A stretch of 54,004 bases of DNA from Tsukamurella pseudospumae (GTDB taxonomy: Bacteria; Actinomycetota; Actinomycetes; Mycobacteriales; Mycobacteriaceae), in NCBI RefSeq assembly GCF_001575205.1, contig NZ_LSRE01000007.1, positions 1 to 54,004 of the forward strand, in the 5' to 3' direction. Numbering within the stretch: the first letter of the stretch is position 1; each line of letters starts with the position of its first letter. Shown here in pieces: positions 7,293-16,800 of the stretch. The translations under genes were made by a program, and so were the position numbers. The notes below the pieces were generated by a model. The model was not told the DNA's origin and made no database searches. It saw nothing but the letters and a program-made list of their open reading frames with translations.

Positions 7293-8528
7293 CTAAACAA
7301 GGCCATTAATGGACGCCGCAGTTGTAATCGCCTCTCGAGCCCGGGTCATCGCACCAGGCAGGATATGGGTATAGACATCCAATGTGATCTGGGTTGTGGA
7401 ATGCCCCAGCAAGGAAGAGACAGTAGGTACGTCTATGCCATTGTGGATAAGCGTAGAGGCGTAGTAGTGACGTAGGCTATGCCAGGCGAACGGTACCCGC
7501 CGTCTGCGTCGCGCCTGGTTGGCATGCGACGGTGACCACATTGCCCCGTTCGTTGTTTGAAATAGCGGATCACGCGGTCCTCGATTATTGACTCGCGCGT
7601 GCTCGAGGCATTTCTCGACGACCTCGTTCGGTAAGGGCACTTCGCGTGAAGTTCCGTTCTTCGGAGGCGCCCACGACCACGGATTGGTTCCGTCCGCTTG
7701 TTCCATTACCATAATCCGCCCGGCGGACCGGTCGATTGATGTTATACGCAGACCCGCAATCTCGCTGATTCGAAGTCCTGCGGTTGCTGCGATAGTAACC
7801 ATTAGTTCGAGATCATAGTTGTGCGCGAAGCGCGCGTCGTCTGAAGCTCTCATTGCATTCTTAAAGGCGCGCACCTCTTCGCTCGTAGGGATCTCGCTCG
7901 GAGAGATTGCACGTCCATTGGACCGTTTTTGCTTCATCCCAGCCATTGGATGCAGCTCTTTGGGAAGAAGATCCCGTTCCACGGCGGTGTTGAACGCACC
8001 CTTTAGCATTCGCATGTGGGTTCTGATTGTGGATTCAGCGAGGCTATTCCCACTCTTAGTGACGCCAGATCGTAGGCCATTCGCCCACAAGACAATGTCA
8101 TTGTGAGTGAAGTTGATCAGTAGCGTGCCCGCGATCGGCTCGCAGTTGTCACGCAAGTTCTGACGGAGCTTGCGAGTGTTGGAATTACTGGATTCGAGTA
8201 CCCAGGAGTCGAGGAACGTCCCCAGGTTCGTATTAGATTTAGCGATGAGTCGATTGCCCAACGGCGAGATGGTCGTCTCGTGTGTCATGGTGGATAACTT
8301 CGCGACCAGGTCCTTCTCCTGGATGTTCCGGGCCATCACTACTTCGGTAGGACTAACTGAAGGGGACATTATTCCGCCAGACATCTTCGCGTATTCGGTG
8401 CGCTCCCAAGTCAGGGCGTCGTCCTGCCGTGAGAAATTCTTGGTTCGAGACCTGCCCGTTGACTTATCGTACACAGATCCGCGCCATCGAGTGTTGCCAC
8501 TTGGTAGGACTATCCGATTCACGCTCAC
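7293..8528 (-). CDS. int: Tyrosine-type site-specific integrase
   Basis: The protein has 411 residues, a normal length for an actinobacterial phage or ICE integrase. N-terminal arm-binding part (RWRGSVYDKSTGRSRTKNFSRQDDA), SAM-like core-binding part (about 100-195), catalytic part about 210-411. All catalytic residues can be seen: Arg253 (GLRISE), Lys290, His350 and Arg353 (WHSLRHYY), His376 (LLGHS), Tyr386 (DVYTHI). It should catalyse integration and excision of the element. The start is GTG 8528; the ribosome site is weak. It is unusual in lying about 3.4 kb from attR and 6.6 kb from attL rather than next to an att site. Confidence 0.95.
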   Translation of the reverse strand: MSVNRIVLPSGNTRWRGSVYDKSTGRSRTKNFSRQDDALTWERTEYAKMSGGIMSPSVSPTEVVMARNIQEKDLVAKLSTMTHETTISPLGNRLIAKSNTNLGTFLDSWVLESSNSNTRKLRQNLRDNCEPIAGTLLINFTHNDIVLWANGLRSGVTKSGNSLAESTIRTHMRMLKGAFNTAVERDLLPKELHPMAGMKQKRSNGRAISPSEIPTSEEVRAFKNAMRASDDARFAHNYDLELMVTIAATAGLRISEIAGLRITSIDRSAGRIMVMEQADGTNPWSWAPPKNGTSREVPLPNEVVEKCLEHARVNNRGPRDPLFQTTNGAMWSPSHANQARRRRRVPFAWHSLRHYYASTLIHNGIDVPTVSSLLGHSTTQITLDVYTHILPGAMTRAREAITTAASINGLV

Positions 8529-9095
8529 AAGCCAAGCCTAACCGAGGAGTTCGATTTACACAACTTATACAAGGTGTCGCCGCCTGGATGTTGCGTGCAG
8601 CCAGTTCATTGTTGACGCGCAACGATCCCGGGCATGTCAGGACAAAAGCATCGGGATGTTGATGAAGAGTTAGGAAGGCGCGAGTTGGGTTAGGCGACTT
8701 GGGGGTAAAGATCCGCAGATCAATCAGACTATTGTCTGTTCTTAATACTATTACCGGGTACATAAATTGTATGCCAGGCATCGTCCGTCTTAGAGTTCCT
8801 CGGCAGGAATCAGTGCATGTCAATGGGTGCATTCGCTTGGTAATCCGATTGCACTCGAAATCCTCTAGAGTGCACCATCTCAGCTGGATTCGCCTTACTG
8901 TTCTATGCGGTCGTCACGACCATTGCAGTGACTATCACAGGAGAGATTCACCTTCGAGTTGTAAGCTATCTGATGACTAGCAGTATTTGAATTAGATTCA
9001 TGCTAATGTACTTAGTGGTGGCCAACAGTTCCGGCGGAATGCTGCGCAGTTAGCGCCAACAAAGGAAACGTGGCAAGATTCTAGGAGATGGGGCG
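8529..9095. promoter_or_regulatory. AT-rich divergent intergenic region, candidate promoter 8987-9014
   Basis: These 567 bp separate the leftward integrase from the rightward gene at 9096. I see no convincing gene. TTGAAT (8987-8992), a 16-bp spacer and TACTTA (9009-9014) could be a rightward promoter; TGAAT-TAG-ATTCA (8988-9000) overlaps it as a possible operator. AGGAG lies just before the ATG at 9096. Confidence 0.35.
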
Positions 9096-10007
9096 ATGCG
9101 TAGAAATATATTGAGAGCTCGCGCTCTGAACGACCAGATTAAGACCTATGTGGTTGACTATGACCATGATGCGTCCTCGATTGGTGGACGACCTGCAGGG
9201 GCGGCCAACACTCCTGGGGTTCGAGACAACAGGAGGTCGACTCTAGACCGTCTTCTCGCGGTCGACTACGATCTAGCGCACGGCAGCCTGTTTCCGATTG
9301 TCTTAGCGATGCCGCCGAAGTCGGTCGTAGACAATTTGGGCTACAAAGATTCGAGGGCTATCCGTCGAAGATTCGCCCGCGCGATACGAGGAGTAGCCGG
9401 CCTCAAAGGACTTACCTTGGATACCACGGTTGAATTTACGCATAGCAAATTGACTGCAAATATCGAGCACTGGTCTGGTTGGTTGTATATCCCTGATGCT
9501 GACGTCAGAATAGACTTCCGCGGTAAGTCATGCTACAAGGCCGACGTGGTGAAGCGCTTATGGATTAACGCTCTGGTTTCGAGCTATGGCAAGTTCTCGT
9601 CGCGAGGCAATAAGATTGCATGGACTGGTGAGGCTGTCCGCTTGGGTCCGGATGGCAGCAGGTACGCCGCTATGAATAGCTGGGCGAGGTATTGCACAAA
9701 GTACGGCGAGAAGCACGGGAGCAAGGTCAAGTCTCAGTTTCAAAACATGAGAGCTCCCGATAGTCAGATTCGTCGAGGTAGATCGATGTGGACGTTAGGT
9801 GGAATTGAAAGATCAAAGACGGAGACGATCGCAGGTGACATTTCGGCGAATGATGTTCAATTTCTTCGCGATTCTGGAACAGTGGTTAAGGAATCTGATC
9901 TAGGCGACATGCGGCTGATCAAACTGGGTACGCGCCCCGCTAGTCAGGTAGCGGACATCGTGAATGACATGATGGAAGCACGCGCAGAACGGGATGTCTC
10001 GAATTGA
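9096..10007 (+). CDS. Unrecognised 303-aa element protein
   Basis: ATG 9096 follows AGGAG. The 303-residue product is basic and soluble, without signal peptide or membrane helices. I cannot assign a family. Visible pieces are a basic N-terminus (MRRNILRARALNDQIK), a helical stretch with DSRAIRRRFARAIRGVAGL that could contact nucleic acid, a likely beta-rich middle (TVEFTHSKLTANIEHWSGWLYIP), and YCTKYGEKHG. The YxxK-like spacing might hint at a replication initiator or relaxase-like protein, but the HUH motif I would expect is absent, so I do not claim it. It stands alone opposite the integrase, and its base use is clearly unlike the flanking chromosome. Confidence 0.7.
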   Translation: MRRNILRARALNDQIKTYVVDYDHDASSIGGRPAGAANTPGVRDNRRSTLDRLLAVDYDLAHGSLFPIVLAMPPKSVVDNLGYKDSRAIRRRFARAIRGVAGLKGLTLDTTVEFTHSKLTANIEHWSGWLYIPDADVRIDFRGKSCYKADVVKRLWINALVSSYGKFSSRGNKIAWTGEAVRLGPDGSRYAAMNSWARYCTKYGEKHGSKVKSQFQNMRAPDSQIRRGRSMWTLGGIERSKTETIAGDISANDVQFLRDSGTVVKESDLGDMRLIKLGTRPASQVADIVNDMMEARAERDVSN

Positions 10008-10058
10008 GCCTGCTAAGAGTACACCTGGCCACACCTCCTGACCTGGCGGTGCTGGCAT

Positions 10059-10076
10059 CAAGGATTTGAATCCTTG
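10059..10076. terminator. 18-bp near-perfect palindrome after the 9096 gene
   Basis: CAAGGATT (10059-10066) and AATCCTTG (10069-10076) are perfect inverted copies 2 bp apart, 50 bp past the stop codon. The loop is too short for an ordinary terminator hairpin, so it may instead be a protein site. It has a passing likeness to a tRNA T-arm, but no tRNA can be folded around it. Confidence 0.35.
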
Positions 10077-10221
10077 GATGCGGATGATGCGGATTGAGAT
10101 CTGAGTGAGAGCTTGTGAATCAACAATTTTGATTCCGGACCACAGAGTCCTATCCGCGAACTCGGGATCGTTCCGTATGGAGCTTGAACCGGGTTGGCCG
10201 AGCATCTCGTGATTTTGGCGA

Positions 10222-10309
10222 TCAACATATGTTGAGATTTCGAATACGGCCGATATCGTCCATCTTTGGGCGACCTGAACGCGACCTGTTGATGTTCAAC
10301 ATGGGTTGA
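10222..10309. promoter_or_regulatory. Two TCAAC-N4-GTTGA operator-like palindromes
   Basis: TCAACATATGTTGA (10222-10235) is a perfect 14-bp palindrome. TCAACATGGGTTGA (10296-10309) keeps both half-sites. Their centres are 74 bp apart, about seven helical turns, so a dimeric repressor could loop the DNA. They lie upstream of the lipoprotein/membrane-protein pair. The binding protein is unknown; the FHA-like/HTH proteins are candidates. Apart from these sites and the palindrome at 10059, the 471 bp between genes (10008-10478) show nothing. Confidence 0.5.
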
Positions 10310-10478
10310 GCGAGATCGGTGGCTCGCACGCTGTCTTGGGTACTGGTGTGTGAGAAGTGTCGAGGAACGAGACACCATCGTGATGGTCGTTAAGCGGCGA
10401 AACTGTTAGGCTGCGACTGGCTACGCCTTGCGTTGTCTCCGCGTGGCGAGTTCGGGAATATGTGATAGCATCGATACC

Positions 10479-11288
10479 ATGCTGAATGGTAATGGCGCAT
10501 CTGTCGTCCGGGTAAAATTCTTGTTCAGAACTGGTTTGGTGCTGGTCTTAATCGCCGTTGCAGGCGGATGCGCCTTCGATTCTGATGGGCCGGCTACGTT
10601 ATCTGAATTGGAATCAGAGGCGGCAACTACTACAACGACCGTGTCATTCCCCGACCTTCTGGAGAGTGATGATGCAGGTCCGTCCACGTCAAGCAGCTCG
10701 GCTTCGACGAGCGGCAGTAGTGAGACAACAGTAGGCGCGCAGGGGAGTGATTCGTCTGTATCGGGGATTAGTTGTGGGCTTTCTTGGGATAACGTACAGC
10801 CGGGAACTGCATTTCATGATGGTGGTGAAACGGGTTTCGAGAAGCGGTGTGTCGATGTTTTTAATGCGGTTGACAGGGAGCGTCAGAGTGGGAACGTCGA
10901 GGCGGGAGTGCAGGAAGACCTCAAGAAGCTGGTCGAGAAATTCTACTCTTTGAATCGGAAGGGGAAGACGTGGAGAGATGTTCTCGCGCTAGTTTGCCCT
11001 TCATCGGTTGTGGAATCTCACATGCTCGAAAATACAGATCCTGATCGAGAGATTGGTAAGTACTCGGGACCGGAATATTACGAGGTGGCGCGTTGGGAGC
11101 GCTTTCTGATCACCGCGAAGCCTGGATGGAAGATTCCGTACCCTATTGAAGCCAGGTTCTACCACACTTCGCCCAATCGGCCGTTCGTAAGTCCCAGTGA
11201 TACGGTTGGACATGACGGATCAGCCAGATTCGCGCGGGATAGCGGAAAGTGGTGCATCGTGTCGGTAGATCCTTATGTGAACAATTAG
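10479..11288 (+). CDS. Lipoprotein of unknown function
   Basis: The protein has 269 residues from ATG 10479; no strong ribosome site is seen, and a TTG at 10428 is a less likely start. The N-terminus is a lipoprotein signal: basic, hydrophobic (LFRTGLVLVLIAVAGGC), with the lipobox ending in GGC. A Ser/Thr-rich low-complexity linker follows (TTTTTV, SSSSASTSGSS), probably crossing the cell wall. A C-terminal domain of about 160 residues has four further cysteines (ISCGLS, KRCVDV, LVCPSS, KWCIVS). It should sit on the outer face of the membrane. It is 7 bp ahead of the next gene, a four-helix membrane protein, with which it probably works. Its family is not recognised. Confidence 0.75.
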   Translation: MLNGNGASVVRVKFLFRTGLVLVLIAVAGGCAFDSDGPATLSELESEAATTTTTVSFPDLLESDDAGPSTSSSSASTSGSSETTVGAQGSDSSVSGISCGLSWDNVQPGTAFHDGGETGFEKRCVDVFNAVDRERQSGNVEAGVQEDLKKLVEKFYSLNRKGKTWRDVLALVCPSSVVESHMLENTDPDREIGKYSGPEYYEVARWERFLITAKPGWKIPYPIEARFYHTSPNRPFVSPSDTVGHDGSARFARDSGKWCIVSVDPYVNN

Positions 11289-11295
11289 GCTTGTC

Positions 11296-11775
11296 GTGAT
11301 ACCTCGATTGGTTCGTCTGGTAGGCAATGATAGATCTGTCCGGATCGTGCAATTCGGTTCGGGATTGCTTATGCTGGTGTCGTTGCTAGCTTTGCTGTAT
11401 TTCGCATACAACGCTGCCGTGGACGCCTGGATCGTAAGCGGTGACGATCGCTATCCTATTTTTGGCAACACTCGCTTGACTGTGGTTGGTTGCATCGCTG
11501 GTATTGGTGCTTCGATCGGCGCGGTGGGATTATTATTTGACGAGCTCCTGGTTTTGCTAGTCTCCTTCTTCTTCTCGTTTGCGGTGCTCGTTATTGCGGG
11601 TTACCTATTTCCCATCGGTTGGCTGGCCGGGGCGATCGATAGTCCTGAATATGGGATCGGCAGGGAAGCGGCACTATTTGGTTTGATAGCAACCCTTGTT
11701 TGTGCTGTGGCGTCACGGGGTGTAGCCGCGGTTGGTGTGAGGATTGAAGAGTTGTCGGATGACGGTGGACAGTAG
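11296..11775 (+). CDS. Four-helix membrane protein of unknown function
   Basis: The protein has 159 residues; the start is GTG 11296, 7 bp after the lipoprotein stop. Four hydrophobic helices can be seen (around GSGLLMLVSLLALLYFAY, LTVVGCIAGIGASIGAVGLLF, LLVLLVSFFFSFAVLVIAGYLF and AALFGLIATLVCAVASRGVAA). No catalytic motif is visible. It is co-transcribed with the lipoprotein and is the last element gene before the right arm sites. The pairing of a surface lipoprotein and a small integral membrane protein suggests a membrane complex, but no function can be assigned. Confidence 0.7.
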   Translation: MIPRLVRLVGNDRSVRIVQFGSGLLMLVSLLALLYFAYNAAVDAWIVSGDDRYPIFGNTRLTVVGCIAGIGASIGAVGLLFDELLVLLVSFFFSFAVLVIAGYLFPIGWLAGAIDSPEYGIGREAALFGLIATLVCAVASRGVAAVGVRIEELSDDGGQ

Positions 11776-11937
11776 AGCTGTGGGGTGGCGCCGTGGCTGG
11801 TCAGCAGTCCGTGGCCACTGTATCCGCGCTCGAACGTAGAATCTGGGATGACTTGTGCACGTTCTGTCAGAACACTTGTGCGCACGGACAAGGGGCAGCG
11901 AGCGAAACTTGCATTATTGCAGGTAGATTGGGTAAAA
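11776..11937 (+). promoter_or_regulatory. Element-supplied leader of ettA with right arm-type repeats
   Basis: This 162-bp leader replaces the host ettA promoter left behind at 636. ATGACTTGTGCACG (11848-11861) matches the left arm repeats, and a weaker copy starts near 11874. GTTCTG-T-CAGAAC (11861-11873) is a dyad between them. TAGAAT (11837-11842) is a possible -10 box without a good -35. The ribosome site before ATG 11938 is weak (AGGTAG at 11920-11925). Integrase or Xis bound here could affect ettA transcription (inference). Confidence 0.45.
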
Positions 11938-13614
<1,677 letters not shown>

Positions 13615-13645
13615 TTCCCGCGCGCGGACCCGCTCCGCACGAACA

Positions 13646-13677
13646 ACGACGCCCCCGGCCCGCGCCGGGGGCGTCGT
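13646..13677 (+). terminator. Terminator after ettA
   Basis: The 14-bp GC-rich arms 13646-13659 and 13664-13677 pair perfectly around CCGC, 31 bp past the ettA stop and ahead of the next gene. Confidence 0.75.
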
Positions 13678-13824
13678 CGTTCATTACTCGCCCGTAACCC
13701 CCTGCTCGGTCGTAGTGTGGTGCGCGGAGCCCACCGGCTCCGTCACACCTTGGCAACGGCGCCGTGTGCTGACCTCGCATTTGGCGTGCCCGCTGCCGCG
13801 ACTCATCGCAGGAGGAGTACACCC

Positions 13825-16800
13825 GTGGAGCAGTCCGCGCACGATCCGTCCGACTTCACCCGAGCTGCAGCGAGCGTGGGCAACCAGCCCCCCGGACGGT
13901 CACCGTCGGACTTCCTGACCTGGCTCTCCGAGGAGAACGCGCGCATCCTCGGAACGTGGACGGGCGACGCCGGCACGGGGGTGCTCTCGGATCCCGACGA
14001 CAAGCTCCGCGCGGTCATCGACGCGATGCCGGCGCCGGAGGCGGGCGGCATCGGGGTCGTCGAGCTCGCGCAGCCGCTCGGCGACGCCGCGGGCTCTCCC
14101 TTCCTGCTCGCCGCGAGCCCGTCGGACGGTGGGCCGACCGAGCTGTTCGCCATGGCGATGACGGTTCTGGGCTTGCACCACAACGTGTTCGGCATTCCCA
14201 TGGTCGGGGCGAAGATCGAGCGCGTGCTCGCGCGGATCGGGGTGGACCGGTCGGATCCGGCCAATCAGCGCCTGATGGAGTTCATCCAGACCTATCCGCG
14301 CCTGCGGCTCGTGGTGGCGGACGAGGACGAGCTGGCCCGTGTCTTCGGCGCCCTGCGCGACCTCGGCGACGAGGACCTCGCACTGTTCCTCCGGACCGAC
14401 AAGCTGGCGCGGTTCGCGCGGGCCCTGGTCTACCTGCCCCGCGACCGCTACACCTCGCGGGCCCGCGGCGTGCTCATTGACGTGCTCGAGGACGAGACCG
14501 GGATGCGGGTCGATCGGTTCACCGCGCGCGTCACCGAGTCCGCGATCGCTCGGATCCAGTTCGTGCTGCTCCCGCGGGCGGAGGGCGCGGTTCCCGTCTT
14601 CCAGGCCGCCGACGAGGCCCGCATCCGGGCCCGGCTCGGCGATGTCAGCCGCACGTGGGACGAGGACGTCCTGGCCGCCGCGACTGCCGCCGGCGCCGAC
14701 GCCGCCCTCGTGCGCGAGTACCTGCCGGGTATCTCCCCGAACTACAAGGAGGATGCCGCGCCGGAGCAGGCGCTCGCCGACGTCACCCGCATCGCGGGCC
14801 TCGCGCCCGATGGGCAGGACCTGGTGTTCTACGACCCGCGTCACGGTGACGAGGCCGGCCTGCGGTTCGCGATGTACGTCAACGGCGGCCGGGTGACGCT
14901 CTCGCAGGCGTTGCCGATGCTGCAGTCGCTCGGCGTGGACGTCCTCGATGAGCGCCCCTACAAGATCCGCAGGCCCGACGGTGTGCTGTGCTCGGTCTAC
15001 GACTTCGGCCTGCGAGTGCCCGCTGCGCTGACCGCGGCCGCCGCGACCGGGGTGGCGGAGTCGGACCTGCCGGGGCGGTACGCCGTACTGCGCGGGCTGG
15101 CGAGCGATGGCGCCGCGGCGGCGTGGCGGGGCGATGCCGAGGTGGACCGGTTCAACGAGCTGATCCTCTCCGTCGGGCTGGACTGGCGGCGCGTCGCGCT
15201 GCTACGAGCTATCGGACAGTACCTGCGCCAGTGCGGTTTTCCCTACAGTCCGGGACACATGGCGCAGGTGCTCCTGGAGCATCGGGACGCTGCGCTCGCT
15301 CTGGACAGGCTGTGGACGGCCACCTTCGACCCGATCGCCGCGGACGCGGATGCGGCCGCCCAGGCGGAGACCGATGTCGTCGCGACGCTCGAGGCCGTCA
15401 CGAGCCTGGACGCGGACCGGATCCTGCGGGCCTACCTGCATGTCGTGCAGGCCACCGTGCGCACCAACTTCTACGCCGACAAGCCCGTGATCTCCATCAA
15501 GCTGGAACCCGGCCGCGTCCCCGAGGCGCCGAAGCCGCGCCCGCGGTTCGAGATCTTCGTGTACTCGCCGCGTGTGGAGGGCGTGCACCTGCGGTTCGGC
15601 ATGGTCGCCCGCGGCGGCCTGCGCTGGTCGGACCGCCGGGAGGACTTCCGCACCGAGGTCCTCGGCCTGGTCAAGGCGCAGGCGGTCAAGAACGCCGTCA
15701 TCGTGCCGGTCGGCGCCAAGGGCGGCTTCGTCGTCAAGCAGCCGCCGGAGATCACCGGCGACGCCACCGTCGACCGGGACGCGCAGCGCGCCGAGGGCGT
15801 CGCCTGCTACCGCATGTTCATCTCGGGCCTGCTGGACGTGACCGACAACCTCGGCCCCGACGGTGCCGTGCTCCCGCCCGAGCGCGTGGTCCGCCGGGAC
15901 GCCGACGACACCTATCTCGTCGTGGCCGCGGACAAGGGCACCGCGTCCTTCTCCGACATCGCCAACGACGTCGCCGCCGGATACGACTTCTGGCTCGGTG
16001 ACGCCTTCGCGTCCGGCGGCTCCGAGGGCTACGACCACAAGGGCATGGGCATCACCGCGCGCGGCGCGTGGGAGTCGGTGAAGATGCATTTCCGCGAGAT
16101 GGGCGTCGACACCCAGAGCGAGGACTTCACCGCGGTCGGTGTGGGTGACATGAGCGGCGATGTCTTCGGCAACGGCATGCTGCTCTCCGAGCACATCCGG
16201 CTGGTCGCCGCTTTCGACCACCGCGACATCTTCCTCGACCCGAATCCCGATGCCGCCGTGGGCTTCGCGGAGCGGCAGCGCCTGTTCGACCTGCCGCGGT
16301 CGTCGTGGAAGGACTACGACACCAGCACGATCAGCGAGGGCGGCGGCGTGTTCAGCCGCGATACGAAGTCGGTGCCCATCAGCCCGCAGGTCCGGACGGC
16401 GCTGGGCCTGGCCGACGACGTGACCGAGCTGACCCCGCCGGAACTGATGCGCGCGGTGCTGCTGGCCCCGGTCGACCTGCTGTGGAACGGCGGGATCGGT
16501 ACGTACATCAAGGCGTCGACGGAGACCGACCTGGCGGTGGGCGACCGTGCCAACGACGCGATCCGCGTCGACGGGAACCAGCTGCGCGCCAAGGTCGTCG
16601 GCGAGGGGGGAAACCTGGGCGTGACGCCGCTCGGCCGCATCGAGTTCGATCGCAGCGGCGGCCGGATCAACACCGACGCGATGGACAACTCGGCCGGCGT
16701 GGACTGCTCCGACCACGAGGTCAACATCAAGATCCTGCTGGACCGGCAGATCGCGGCCGGCGCGATCGGGGAGGCCGAGCGGCACGACCTGCTGGTGTCC

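Noticed and set aside
8464-8832. 122-codon minus-strand frame upstream of the integrase
   Set aside because: Overlaps the integrase start out of frame, with no ribosome site or recognisable fold.
10051-10078. Possible tRNA fragment (ATTTGAATCC) as an alternative att site
   Set aside because: Only a T-arm-like string; no acceptor or anticodon stems can be drawn, and no second copy is seen at the element ends.
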